Below are positions 15,682-25,175 of a stretch of 64,000 nucleotides of DNA, one piece after another; positions within the stretch are counted from its first letter, which is position 1, and each line of letters begins with the position of its first letter. Position numbers and translations under genes: made by a program. The notes below the pieces were generated by a model, which was not told where the DNA came from, searched no databases, and saw only the letters and a program-made list of their open reading frames with translations. The DNA comes from Glaciecola siphonariae (lineage in GTDB: Bacteria > Pseudomonadota > Gammaproteobacteria > Enterobacterales > Alteromonadaceae), in contig NZ_JBHSGU010000001.1 of the NCBI RefSeq assembly GCF_042652645.1, forward strand, positions 1 through 64,000. Direction: 5' to 3'.

Positions 15682-16854
15682 ATGATTTCTACTCGCCTGT
15701 TTATCCGCCTAAGTTGTGTCTTGCTGAGTCTTTTAGCTGGATTTAGCGTGCGCGCGCAGGCTCCATCTGTAGACATGCAGTGGACAAACGACTTTGCCAA
15801 CGAGGTAAGAGCCGAGGCCAAAAAGCGTAATATTCCAGGGTTTGTGTTTGTGGTTGTTGAGCGCGGAAAGCCGGCAAAATTCTATACCTTTGGAAAAACG
15901 GAAAAACGCGGCGAAGCTATCTCAACCAACACAAAATTTCGCCTAGCGTCGGTATCAAAAACCTTTACCGCCACCTTAATTGCCACCGAAAGTCCAATTG
16001 CTACCACCATGGGCTGGCAAACGCCGGTCAGTGAAATAACGCCAGAGTACAACTTCGATAAATACCCTCAAAAACCGCTTCTTCTCAGGCACATTGTTGG
16101 ACAGTCTACGGGCTTTATGCCCAACGCCTACGACAACCTCATAGAAGCGAACTACCAGCGAAAACGAGTACTGAAAGAATTTCAAGCACTCGAGCCTTTA
16201 TGTGAACCCGGATATTGTTATACCTATCAAAATGCGCTGTTTGGCGTAATAGAGGAGCATTATGCCCAGCGCAATACTTCTTATGCTAAGCAGTTGCAGG
16301 CGCGTTTATTTGAACCGCTGGGGCTCGAGGCATCAGTAGGCAGAAACGCGCTAGAATCAGCCTCAAGCTGGGCTAAACCACATGCCGCTATTGCCAGAAA
16401 TCGCTGGGCGAAGGTAAAAGTAAAAGATGATTATTATCGATTTTCACCGGCTGCGGGTATTAACGCGAGCGCGAAAGACATGGAAATATGGATACGGGCT
16501 ATGCTGCTCGAATATCCAGACGTAGTGTCCGAAGATATGGTCACTGAAATGACTTTACCCAGAGTGCAAACCAAAAACGAACTGCGTAGGCGCGGTTGGC
16601 GACAGCATCTAAACAGTGCGCATTATGGTTTAGGTTGGCGTGTATATAACTTTAAAGATATTCAGTTGAACTATCATGGTGGCTGGGTACAAGGTTATCG
16701 AGCGGATGTGTCGTTTGCCCCAGAGCTCGGCATTGGTTACGCCTTTTTGATGAATGCTGAAAGTAATTTAATTAATCAGGTGACCGCCGATTTTTGGGCT
16801 AACGTGGTTAATGCCTACGAAGCAAGATTGGCAGCGCAATCAACGCGTAATTGA
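15682..16854 (+). CDS. secreted beta-lactamase-family serine hydrolase
   Basis: A class C/esterase-type serine hydrolase (beta-lactamase family, PF00144 type) of 390 residues with an N-terminal signal peptide (LSCVLLSLLAGFSVRAQA). The catalytic SxxK is S90-V-S-K93, the second motif is YQN at 182-184 and the third is HGG at 332-334. Members hydrolyse esters, D-amino peptides or beta-lactams; this sequence has no mark of a dedicated resistance enzyme. A CxxxxxC pair (LCEPGYCYTY) may form a disulfide in the periplasm. It is a single gene, divergent from the Ada/AlkA cluster. Confidence 0.85.
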   Translation: MISTRLFIRLSCVLLSLLAGFSVRAQAPSVDMQWTNDFANEVRAEAKKRNIPGFVFVVVERGKPAKFYTFGKTEKRGEAISTNTKFRLASVSKTFTATLIATESPIATTMGWQTPVSEITPEYNFDKYPQKPLLLRHIVGQSTGFMPNAYDNLIEANYQRKRVLKEFQALEPLCEPGYCYTYQNALFGVIEEHYAQRNTSYAKQLQARLFEPLGLEASVGRNALESASSWAKPHAAIARNRWAKVKVKDDYYRFSPAAGINASAKDMEIWIRAMLLEYPDVVSEDMVTEMTLPRVQTKNELRRRGWRQHLNSAHYGLGWRVYNFKDIQLNYHGGWVQGYRADVSFAPELGIGYAFLMNAESNLINQVTADFWANVVNAYEARLAAQSTRN

Positions 16855-17105
16855 GTTTATATACTCATAAGCAAAGGCCTTATCAAATAAGACAAAATGC
16901 CGATATACTCTTTAACGCCGTGAAATCGCTTTACTAGATTCACAAATAAACACTGTGATAGGCAACTAAAATTAAGGGCAGTCGCGTAAAATTATGCTGT
17001 GCCTTTAGGTTTATCAACGAAATGGCTGAACAACGAATAGTCTAAACAACGAGCTTAAGATTGAACCCAGTAAGTTTAAACACCACAGAATATAAAGATA
17101 TTGCT

Positions 17106-18266
17106 ATGCGCACTCGAGCAGACATTATTGCTTTGCTCTTTGCACAATCGGGCAATGTCCTCATCGGGCATATTGGCATTATATGTATCTATGCCTTTTG
17201 GCTCTCAAACACAGTTGACGCTAGCTCATTAACTATTTGGATTAGCCTTGGTGTGTGTATATCGCTGGCGCGTTTTGTTTTGTCATTGGCCTACCAAAAA
17301 TATCATCACAGTGCGCTCAGTCAGAATCAGTGGGTTGCTATATGGACAGTGCTCACCATCCTTATGTCGCTATCTTATGCTTTTGCTATAACGGTGGTTA
17401 CGCCTGCTTCGCCCCCTGAATATATCATGAGTACAGCAGCGCTTTTATTCGCAGTATATGCCGGAAGCGCATTGAGTTACGCCACTAGTTTGTATGCCAT
17501 AGCATGCCTAACCCTCCCTGTTAGTATCATTAGCGCAGCTTACATGTTTATGCTCAATACCCACGCCAGTATTTCGGTTGGCTTAAGTGTTGTGGCTTTT
17601 GCAGGCGTGACATTTCTGCTAGTGCGCAAGGTAAACAAGGCACTTGTTAAAGCGATTGAGCTTAACTATCAAAACCAACAAGAGATTGATAAGCGCAAGC
17701 TCGTTGAAAGGCAGCTATACGACATTTCTCGTCGCGACTCACTTACCGGTTTATTTAACCGCCGTTATTTTGATGAAATGTTGGAGGTAGAATTAGGGCG
17801 TGCTTATCGTAGCCATAGCGCACTTTCGTTGGTGCTTTTAGATGTGGACTATTTTAAGGAATATAACGACCACTATGGTCATGTTGCCGGCGATAATTGT
17901 TTAGTTGATTTAGGGCAAATTATTGAGCGGCAAACTAATCGCAAAGGCGATTTGGTTGCCCGCTATGGCGGCGAAGAGTTCGCCATTATCTTGCCGGGTA
18001 TTGATGCAAAAGGCGCGCTAGCCTATGCCAAACGCCTGCAGAGCTTTGTTCAGAGCCAGCGCTTGGAACACAAAGCAACAAAACTGACGAGCTTGAACTG
18101 CCTAACCATCAGCGTAGGCGTTACCAGCGTGGTACCGGTTATGAAAATAAAGCCTCGCCAATTGATTGATCAGGCAGACAAAGCGCTATACGACGCCAAA
18201 AACGACGGGCGCAACCGCGTCAAAGCATTTGCGCCATTTGGCATCGACCATGAAGGCCTTAAATAA
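17106..18266 (+). CDS. membrane-bound diguanylate cyclase (GGDEF)
   Basis: A protein of 386 residues from the ATG at 17106; a TTG at 17061 would add 15 residues. An N-terminal block of about six membrane helices is followed by a short coiled linker and a GGDEF domain with an intact GGEEF (288-292). The inhibitory site RKGD lies five residues upstream (279-282), so the enzyme is probably active and product-inhibited. It makes c-di-GMP and is anchored in the inner membrane. The membrane part has no named sensor domain. It is monocistronic and converges with speA, only 12 bp apart. Confidence 0.9.
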   Translation: MRTRADIIALLFAQSGNVLIGHIGIICIYAFWLSNTVDASSLTIWISLGVCISLARFVLSLAYQKYHHSALSQNQWVAIWTVLTILMSLSYAFAITVVTPASPPEYIMSTAALLFAVYAGSALSYATSLYAIACLTLPVSIISAAYMFMLNTHASISVGLSVVAFAGVTFLLVRKVNKALVKAIELNYQNQQEIDKRKLVERQLYDISRRDSLTGLFNRRYFDEMLEVELGRAYRSHSALSLVLLDVDYFKEYNDHYGHVAGDNCLVDLGQIIERQTNRKGDLVARYGGEEFAIILPGIDAKGALAYAKRLQSFVQSQRLEHKATKLTSLNCLTISVGVTSVVPVMKIKPRQLIDQADKALYDAKNDGRNRVKAFAPFGIDHEGLK

Positions 18267-18278
18267 CCTAATTCCTGT

Positions 18279-20219
18279 TTAAGATTCAGTATTTAAGTAG
18301 GTGTAACCGGCCAAGCAGTGCTCGTAAAAATCTGTCCATTTTACACCTTCTCTCGGCTTGATATTGCCAGCGGCAACTTCTTTGTCGATATACTTTTTAA
18401 TATCAATCGCCATAGAGCTTGGGTGATACTGCATTACCGACAACACGTGCTCCACACTCGAGCCTTTAACAAACTCTTCAATATAAAAATCTTGTGGGTC
18501 ATCGTCGTAACTGAAGATATGAACTTCGTTCAAACGGCCAAACAAATTGTGCATATCGCCCATCACATCTTGATAAGCACCGGTTAAAAACAAGCCTAAG
18601 TAGAAAGGCTCGTCTTTCGAAAATGCGGGCATCGGCAACACGTGGTCTATCGCGTGCTCAATCACAAATTTGTCAATCTTGCCATCGCTGTCGCATGTAA
18701 TATCTACTAACGAACCGTCATTTACAGGCGGTGTATGCAGGTTAGTAATGGGGACAACTGGCAATATTTGGTCAATCGCCCAGCTGTCTACCGCCGACTG
18801 GAATATAGAAAAGTTGCACAAGTATTGAGACGATAATGAGAAGTCTAATGACTGCACTTCTTCTGGCACAAAATCAGCATTGCGGTAAAAATGCTTAACC
18901 TTGCGCATTATTTGCCAATAGAGCGTTTCAATTTTACCTAACTCTTCAAGGCCAATGACCCTTAATTTGAAGGCATCTGACGCCTGCTCTTTATATTGCG
19001 TCGCATCGTTGTAGACTTCTTGAAAATTTAGCTCACCGCTAAGGTGGTCAGCTAAATCACGCATGTTTTTTAGCAAAATGTGATCATCTTCGCCGGCGGC
19101 GGTATCAATTTGAGCGCCGTCAGGTTTGATTTCACCTACCACTTCGGTAATGACGCAGCTGTGGTGAGCAGTTATCGCACGTCCGCTTTCGGTCACAATA
19201 TTGGGGTGGGGCACGCCTTCTAAATCACAGACTTCGCGCATGCCATACACCACATCGGCAACGTATTCTCTCACGCTGTAGTTGCGTGATGAATCGGCGG
19301 TAGATTTACTGCCGTCGTAATCAATACCCAAACCACCGCCCACGTCTACGTACTCGAGCGCAAATCCCATTTTCACTAATTCTGCGTAAATACGAGCGCT
19401 TTCATTGACCGCGTCTTTTATGGCGCGAATTTCTGGAAGCTGCGAACCAATATGAAAATGCAAGAGTTTTAAAGTGTCGCTCATGCCTTCTTTTTCAAGC
19501 AAGCGCGCGGCTTTAATAATTTCGGAAACATTCAAGCCAAATTTGGCCCGCTCGCCGCTCGAGCCTTGCCATCGGCCTTGACCCTTCGACTGCATTTTTG
19601 CACGCAAACCGATTATCGGCGCGATATCTAACTGCTTAGATACCTTGATAAGCATGGTCAGTTCACTGAACTTTTCGATGACCACAACCACCTTGCGTCC
19701 TAATTTACGGCCTAATAGAGCAAGCTTTAAAAATTCTTCGTCTTTGTAGCCATTTAAAATGGTGAGCGCATTTAAATTAGTATTCATGGCAAGCACGGCG
19801 AGGAGCTCTGGCTTTGATCCCGCCTCTAAACCGTAGTCGTAAGGCTGCCCAGCATCTACAATTTCTTCAACCACTTCACGCATCTGGTTAACTTTAATAG
19901 GATATACGCCGCGATATTTACCTTGATAGGAAGCTTCGCTAATAATTTCTCTAAACGTCTCATTGAGCGTAATCACCTGTGAGCGCAAGACATCATGGAA
20001 ACGTACCACTACAGGAAATTGGATATTTTCTTCACGTATTTCATCGATTACCGCTTTCATATCGATGCGCACGTCATTCATTCTAGGTTCAGGAATAACG
20101 TGTATATTACCGTTCTCACCAATTTCAAAGTAACCACCGCCCCAGCTAGAGACACCATATACGCGCTCTGCATCTTCAATCGTCCACGTTTTTTCAGGCT
20201 GTTTGTCGCTCTGAGTCAT
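18279..20219 (-). CDS. speA: biosynthetic arginine decarboxylase
   Basis: A PLP enzyme that decarboxylates arginine to agmatine for putrescine synthesis. It has 646 residues from the ATG at 20219 (a GTG two codons upstream is possible), matching the usual size of SpeA. Visible marks are the N-terminal WTIEDAERVYGVSSWGGGYF, the PLP lysine K109 in GVYPIKVNQ, the HFHIGSQ-type motif LLHFHIGSQ and the VDVGGGLGIDYDG phosphate-binding loop. An AGG lies before the ATG. No other polyamine gene is adjacent. Confidence 0.96.
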   Translation of the reverse strand: MTQSDKQPEKTWTIEDAERVYGVSSWGGGYFEIGENGNIHVIPEPRMNDVRIDMKAVIDEIREENIQFPVVVRFHDVLRSQVITLNETFREIISEASYQGKYRGVYPIKVNQMREVVEEIVDAGQPYDYGLEAGSKPELLAVLAMNTNLNALTILNGYKDEEFLKLALLGRKLGRKVVVVIEKFSELTMLIKVSKQLDIAPIIGLRAKMQSKGQGRWQGSSGERAKFGLNVSEIIKAARLLEKEGMSDTLKLLHFHIGSQLPEIRAIKDAVNESARIYAELVKMGFALEYVDVGGGLGIDYDGSKSTADSSRNYSVREYVADVVYGMREVCDLEGVPHPNIVTESGRAITAHHSCVITEVVGEIKPDGAQIDTAAGEDDHILLKNMRDLADHLSGELNFQEVYNDATQYKEQASDAFKLRVIGLEELGKIETLYWQIMRKVKHFYRNADFVPEEVQSLDFSLSSQYLCNFSIFQSAVDSWAIDQILPVVPITNLHTPPVNDGSLVDITCDSDGKIDKFVIEHAIDHVLPMPAFSKDEPFYLGLFLTGAYQDVMGDMHNLFGRLNEVHIFSYDDDPQDFYIEEFVKGSSVEHVLSVMQYHPSSMAIDIKKYIDKEVAAGNIKPREGVKWTDFYEHCLAGYTYLNTES

Positions 20220-20449
20220 TGCCACACCTACTTATTAAAGGGGCTATCAATTAGGGGCGTATTATAGCTACACCTGTGTAAGTTGCCACTATAAGCATCA
20301 CTTCATCAGAATATTTAATTGAGCCTTTTAGCTATGCGAATTTGAAACAAATGTAAACTTGGTGTAAATTTTGATATATCTTTGTTAAATGTGCTGAGAT
20401 ATTTGGGTAACGAAGCATTCCACTACGGACTAATCAAAACGGACTAACC

Positions 20450-21418
20450 ATGTACTCAGTAACCGATAGCGTAGAACAAGAGCTGCATCGCATAATGATT
20501 GTTGATGACAGTGCCAGCGAATTAACAATTTACGCAAACAGCTTGGCGGCCAACTTTGCTGTTACTGTTGCAGACTCGGCAGATAAGGCATGGGAACTGC
20601 TAAATCGCTCTCCATTACCAGACGCTATTGTGCTCGATATTATGCTGTCGGACATAGACGGCATCGCCTTATGCGACCGCATAAAAGAAACGCGCTACTT
20701 CAGTGACATTCCCATTATATTTTTAAGCGCACTTGACGAGCCGAATATAAAATCACAAGCCTTTGAATTAGGCGCAGCAGATTTTGTTTCGAAACCACCG
20801 GTCATGAGTGAGCTAACCGCGCGCCTTAATCGGCATATTGCTCAGTATCATAAAACTAAGCGTCTTGAGTCTTTAATATTTATAGACCCCCTTACGCATT
20901 TACCTAACGAAGTGAAATTTCATGAAGTACTTAAGCAAGAATGGTCGCGGTGCGCGCGATATTGGCATCATCTGTCATTGCTGATGATCCGCGTTCATGG
21001 CTTGGAGCGGGTAAAAGAGCATTTTGGCGTTGACGAATACTACGCCGTGACCGCAAGCATCGCAGACGATTTGTGCAGCGTTGGCGCCCGCCCAGGGGAC
21101 TTGTTTGCGTCGATAGGTGATAATACCTTTGCCCTACTACTGTCTGACTGCAGTACCGAAGGCGCGCTGTTAAAAGCAAAACAGATAAGCGAGCGATTTG
21201 AGCACCCCCACTTCATGGTAAATCATGAAACGTCTGCAAAACATCTCTATTGCAGCATAGCCTACACAGTGGCGGCTCCTGCGGGTGGTTCGTCGGTAAA
21301 CGAAATCATGAAAACTACCGAAGACCTATTGCTAAGCGAGACTACACCTGAGCGCACAATGATTCATGGGCACACGAATTTATTGGGAATTGAAGGGATA
21401 TCAAACTTCGCTAGCTGA
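20450..21418 (+). CDS. receiver protein with degenerate GGDEF domain
   Basis: A 322-residue protein. Residues 1-130 are a receiver domain with D19/D20, phospho-acceptor D63 and K115. Residues about 140-310 follow the GGDEF fold (IFIDPLTHLPNEVKFHEVL matches the usual DPLTGLPN start), but the signature is SIGDNTF (221-227) instead of GGDEF and no inhibitory RxxD is seen. It is unlikely to make c-di-GMP and could bind a nucleotide or a partner. It is a single gene with no kinase nearby. Confidence 0.85.
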   Translation: MYSVTDSVEQELHRIMIVDDSASELTIYANSLAANFAVTVADSADKAWELLNRSPLPDAIVLDIMLSDIDGIALCDRIKETRYFSDIPIIFLSALDEPNIKSQAFELGAADFVSKPPVMSELTARLNRHIAQYHKTKRLESLIFIDPLTHLPNEVKFHEVLKQEWSRCARYWHHLSLLMIRVHGLERVKEHFGVDEYYAVTASIADDLCSVGARPGDLFASIGDNTFALLLSDCSTEGALLKAKQISERFEHPHFMVNHETSAKHLYCSIAYTVAAPAGGSSVNEIMKTTEDLLLSETTPERTMIHGHTNLLGIEGISNFAS

Positions 21419-21443
21419 GAAGTCTCGCTGCGGTCTTAGCTTA

Positions 21444-22310
21444 CTATTTTCCGGGGAGCTGGGTGGTTTGCATTAAGTCAACTTGAGCGGTAAAAAGAGG
21501 CGTTTGTTGGTTCACATATCCGAAGCATTCGTAGCGCTGAGCACCTGTTTTCAGCACCAGCGGCTCTCGAATTAAAATATTCAGGGCATCATTACTTCTT
21601 AGCTGCTTTAACTGCACTTTATCAACGCATAAATGTTGCGCTGTGTATATCAGTGGGTTTTTCACCAAGTCGTATCTGATGGCTTGGGCACGTTCGAGCA
21701 TTGCTGAAGAAAGCAGAGCCAGCGGATACATTTGTGGAAAGGTCACTTTGTTGGCGAACTCATCAATAAACTTAGTCTGATCAGCAAATGCGCTTAGTAA
21801 AAAGTTTTTTGCGTTTCCAACAATCATCCATTTACGTTTAAAAAAGTACTCACCATCTAAAATAAAGCTTCGGTCGGGAGTGTTTTTTAGCTCCGACAGC
21901 AATACCTCTGGGAATTCCATGTTTAAGGTAGGATATTCGCCGTCTCGCTTAAAACCGATAATTGCAGGCTTATTGTTGGTTTTTAAGCACACTCGGGTGG
22001 AATATTGTTTGCCGCTGTCATTTTTAGATAAGCGACTTTTTTTAAGCTCAACGCTTACCTCATCGCCTACTTTTACTGCATTCGCAAAATTAAATTCAAA
22101 ACTGCTGAATCTGAGCATGTCTACAGTGAGGTGAGCGCTATTTTGCGGGATATGTGTTTCAACCATACAGCCTAGCTGAAAACCAAGAGCAATGGGCCCT
22201 TTGAATGGATTACCTTTTATCCAGCCCCAGCGAAATTGGTCGTGAAATAAATTGAAATCGTCGGTTGAATTGCGCGCCATATCTATATGCACTTGCGACA
22301 GGGTATACAT
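21444..22310 (-). CDS. MaoC-like hotdog-fold protein
   Basis: A 288-residue protein whose N-terminal half resembles MaoC-type hydratases or thioesterases. STDDFNLFHDQFRW and KGPIALGFQLG correspond to the usual D.NP.H.D and G.IA.G.. segments, followed by an FSSFEFNFANAVKVGDEV strand pair. The conserved pattern is imperfect, so activity is uncertain. The ATG at 22310 has a strong GGAGG 6 bp upstream, so it is chosen over the longer frame. The C-terminal half (VDLMQ end) may be a second hotdog repeat. It is not in an obvious operon. Confidence 0.6.
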   Translation of the reverse strand: MYTLSQVHIDMARNSTDDFNLFHDQFRWGWIKGNPFKGPIALGFQLGCMVETHIPQNSAHLTVDMLRFSSFEFNFANAVKVGDEVSVELKKSRLSKNDSGKQYSTRVCLKTNNKPAIIGFKRDGEYPTLNMEFPEVLLSELKNTPDRSFILDGEYFFKRKWMIVGNAKNFLLSAFADQTKFIDEFANKVTFPQMYPLALLSSAMLERAQAIRYDLVKNPLIYTAQHLCVDKVQLKQLRSNDALNILIREPLVLKTGAQRYECFGYVNQQTPLFTAQVDLMQTTQLPGK

Positions 22311-22488
22311 CAGGCCTCCAAACAACGTTTCGTTTTAAATAGATGCGAAGCACAAAGCTTATACATCGCGCGATAATCTCTATTAAGGTTATCGCACAAA
22401 ACCCTGTTTTACTTAGGCATACTTTAGGATGTTTTTGGCGGTTTATTCACCGTACGTGCGCGGTTGCTCTCGGGTAGCTACCCGCTTG

Positions 22489-23388
22489 TTACCAACTTGC
22501 CACCGCATCTGATTGATATAAACGCCATACAAAGCCCACTCCATAGCTATAGGTGATGTCTTTTTCAAATAAGGGACTGTCTTGGTTTGCCGCCCCTTGA
22601 TGAAAACGTGCTGTACCGCCTAAAAACCCTCGCATGTTTTTCATAATTGGAAATGAAAATCCAAGCGATAACTCCGAGCCTAAATACCCACCGCTGGCGT
22701 CGAAGGCCGCTCGGTTGGGTCTAGCAAATGCTTGGTCGACTTCATAAAAATAATCGTGCAGGTCTTCACTGGCGAATACAGCGCTAACGGCCAGATTCAA
22801 CGCAGTATCTTTAAATAAGGTGCCGCGCTGCTGATACGTCAGTTGAGGCTCAAACACATAACCACGGTCGTCTATGCGTTTAAAATCTGTAGAGAATACA
22901 GCGCGTGCCTGCATGCGCAGGTTCAAACGTCCTTCGCCGCCATTATCAAACGTAAAGTCGCGCAAACGGTATACAAGCTGCGGCCCAATCTCAAATAAGA
23001 AATCAAGCTCGGGCATCCCTTCTCGGGCGGTATTGTCGTCGCTATCTGCGGCAAATGCGCCACCAACCGACACATCGAGCTCAAAGTTGCTGCTCTCAGC
23101 CACGACAGCACGCGCGCCGCCCCCGCCCCCAATGCGGAATACATCGCCTCGATAAATAACATATGGAGCGGCCAAAGCGACAAAGTTTCTTTCTTGTGAT
23201 GCTGGGTAATTAGGCACGTCCACAAAGCCACCGCCAGCGCCAAATTCCCACAAGGGTTGCGCTTCATCGCTATCTTCAAATCCAGTGAGGCTTCTGTCAG
23301 GAGATTCACTTTGCTGGGCTTGCACAGCAGCTGAACTTATAAGCAAAGTAAAGTAGAGTACGATGAGTGTAAACGGCATTTTGAGCAT
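22489..23388 (-). CDS. MipA/OmpV-family outer membrane protein
   Basis: A 299-residue protein from the ATG at 23388 (GAGG just upstream; a longer frame exists to 23469). It has an N-terminal signal peptide (FTLIVLYFTLLISSAAVQA) followed by alternating strands rich in aromatic and glycine residues and a C-terminal GVGFVWRLYQSDAVASW, the pattern of MipA/OmpV outer-membrane beta barrels. WEFGAGGGFVDVPNYPASQE at the mature start is typical of the family. Members serve as scaffolds for murein enzymes or as general barrels; the role here is unknown. Confidence 0.85.
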   Translation of the reverse strand: MLKMPFTLIVLYFTLLISSAAVQAQQSESPDRSLTGFEDSDEAQPLWEFGAGGGFVDVPNYPASQERNFVALAAPYVIYRGDVFRIGGGGGARAVVAESSNFELDVSVGGAFAADSDDNTAREGMPELDFLFEIGPQLVYRLRDFTFDNGGEGRLNLRMQARAVFSTDFKRIDDRGYVFEPQLTYQQRGTLFKDTALNLAVSAVFASEDLHDYFYEVDQAFARPNRAAFDASGGYLGSELSLGFSFPIMKNMRGFLGGTARFHQGAANQDSPLFEKDITYSYGVGFVWRLYQSDAVASW

Positions 23389-23512
23389 GAGGCCTCGATG
23401 AGTGATCTGCGAATCAATAATTATTACTGCATTTTGCAAAAAAAGGCGCAGAATAAGCCAAACATTCACGCCCGAGCATGCTGAAAAAATCGAGGAAAAA
23501 AATCGAGAAAAT

Positions 23513-23611
23513 CGAGGACACTCAACGTGAGGAAACTAGCGAGGAAAAATCGAGGACACTCAACGTGAAAAAGAAAAAACTAGCGAGAAAAAGCGAGGAC
23601 ACTCAACGTGA
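23513..23611 (+). repeat. three copies of CGAGGACACTCAACGTGA before the lyase gene
   Basis: Identical 18-bp copies lie at 23513-23530, 23551-23568 and 23594-23611, spaced 38 and 43 bp, with partly repeated AACTAGCGAG(G)AAAAA between them. Each copy carries a GAGG and a GTG about nine bases later, so each resembles a translation start. The last GTG is the apparent start codon of the PL14-like gene. The same core word recurs at 25.5 kb and 63.2 kb. Confidence 0.85.
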
Positions 23612-24411
23612 ATATTAAACACTATACTGTTTTCATAAACTCAATGGTGATGCTTTTGCTTTCAAGTCTCGCGAGTGCCATGAGCGCTGATGCCAAGACC
23701 GTATTTGAAGAAAGCTTTGACGATATACCCGTTGGCGCTTTCACCGAGAGTGAGGCTGCATCGCGCTGGCCAAGCATTAAATGGGCACAGTTACGCGGCC
23801 GCTTCAGCATTGTCGAAAATCAGAAACAAGGCCACACCTTGCGCGCAAAATATCCCGCAGGCGGCGTGGGCCCTAGTGAATCAGGAGGCCAATTCCCCTT
23901 GTATTTTGAGCCTGCGGACGAATACACGCTCAGCTATAAATTATATTTTGAAGAAGGGTTTGAATTTGTTTTGGGCGGAAAACTCCCCGGACTAGCGAGT
24001 GGTGGAGAGAAATACTCAGGGGGTATTCATGCAAAAACGGGGGACGGTTGGACCGCCCGTTTTATGTACAGAGAACAGGGTCAGGCAGAGGTGTATCTAT
24101 ATTATGTGGATAATCCAGAGCAATGGGGACACTCTGTATTGCTGGGCGATTTAAAATTTGAAACGGGCAAATGGTATACCATTGTTCAACGCATAAAGTT
24201 AAACAAGCCAGGGCAAGCGGATGCGCTTTTGCAGGTCTGGGTAAATGATGAAATGCTGTTAGATAAACAGAATTTCAGATTACGTTTGGGCGAAAAAGGA
24301 CAGATAGATTCGTTTTATTTTTCGACGTTTTTTGGTGGCAATCAACCTCATTGGGCACCGAAAAAAGATGTATACATTCAATTTGACGACATCACTATAG
24401 TAAGACCATGA
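23608..24411 (+). CDS. secreted polysaccharide lyase (PL14-like)
   Basis: A 267-residue protein with a signal peptide (INSMVMLLLSSLASAMSADA) and a jelly-roll sequence resembling polysaccharide lyase family 14. Marks are GGKLPGLASGG, RFMYREQGQAEVYLYY, LQVWVNDEMLLDKQNFRLR and FSTFFGGNQPHWAPKKDVYI followed by FDDI. PL14 enzymes cleave alginate or related uronates, which fits a marine organism. The apparent start is a GTG at 23608 inside the third upstream repeat; the ATG at 23644 would shorten the signal peptide. No other polysaccharide gene is adjacent. Confidence 0.8.
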   Translation: MNIKHYTVFINSMVMLLLSSLASAMSADAKTVFEESFDDIPVGAFTESEAASRWPSIKWAQLRGRFSIVENQKQGHTLRAKYPAGGVGPSESGGQFPLYFEPADEYTLSYKLYFEEGFEFVLGGKLPGLASGGEKYSGGIHAKTGDGWTARFMYREQGQAEVYLYYVDNPEQWGHSVLLGDLKFETGKWYTIVQRIKLNKPGQADALLQVWVNDEMLLDKQNFRLRLGEKGQIDSFYFSTFFGGNQPHWAPKKDVYIQFDDITIVRP

Positions 24412-24493
24412 GCATATACGCGTTTCAGGCCTTACGCGTTAAGGCTGTTTTGTAATACTCTTTTAACCGTAGTCTACCCACCTTAAAAAGTGA

Positions 24494-25066
24494 TTAACTT
24501 ATACATGTCACCGCATCGCCACTACCAAGTTCGTGAATGTCATCATTGTTAGTGTCGGTGCTGACTCTAACTCGCCCTTGCAAACTTATTATCAGCGCCC
24601 TATTAAGCGTGGCGTTTTCCCTCGTCGGGCAAACACGCAAGGTTGCCGGACTGCCTATGGTGCCGTCTTCATAAAATCTAATTAGCTTTTTGGGCCCCTG
24701 CAAAATGACCCCGGTGGGAATTTTCTCGGTAACGTAAATCAGCGCCTCCTCTTCATCTCGATATTGGTTAAAATTTTTGTCGTCAAACACCATTTTAGGC
24801 AAGCTCCAATCATTAATATCGCATTGCGACAAGTCGGCGCTCGGACATAACGCAATGCTTTGATGCTCATCGATGGCTTGCGCCCGAGTGTATCTGAGCA
24901 TAGCGCTAAGCAAATTTACTTGTGCAGTAATGCGACTTTTGTCCACTATAGCTGTTGCGCTGGGACCAACAGCGCTCAACAAAATAGACACAATCGCTAG
25001 CACAATTATCATTTCTAACAAGCTCAAACCGTATTGGGGGCGAGCAAATCCCTGCTCTATATTCAA
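24494..25066 (-). CDS. type IV pilin-like pseudopilin (GspH/FimT type)
   Basis: A protein of 190 residues when started at the TTG at 25066, which has AAGGA 7 bp upstream; a longer GTG form reaches 25114. The short leader MNIEQGFARPQYG ends in the Gly cut by prepilin peptidase. The mature part starts LSLLEMIIVLAIVSILLSA with Glu at position +5, then a GspH/FimT-like body with paired cysteines (LCPSADLSQC and RVCPTREN). Such proteins prime type IV pili or type II secretion pseudopili. No other pilus gene is nearby. Confidence 0.85.
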   Translation of the reverse strand: MNIEQGFARPQYGLSLLEMIIVLAIVSILLSAVGPSATAIVDKSRITAQVNLLSAMLRYTRAQAIDEHQSIALCPSADLSQCDINDWSLPKMVFDDKNFNQYRDEEEALIYVTEKIPTGVILQGPKKLIRFYEDGTIGSPATLRVCPTRENATLNRALIISLQGRVRVSTDTNNDDIHELGSGDAVTCIS

Positions 25067-25175
25067 CTCATAATCCTTTATGCAAGATGTGACTGAATAC
25101 GCACAATAGCGCACAACAACCTGCGTAATAACTGAACTAAATAATGGTTTTTGTTCTTTAGGCTGCTAACGATAG

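Noticed and set aside
15682..16854. Antibiotic-resistance beta-lactamase
   Set aside because: The SxxK, YxN and HGG motifs define the broad family, which is mostly esterases and peptidases; nothing marks it as a dedicated beta-lactamase.
23480..23611. Repeats before the lyase gene as a CRISPR array
   Set aside because: Only three copies of 18 bp with short spacers that are themselves repetitive, no leader and no cas genes.
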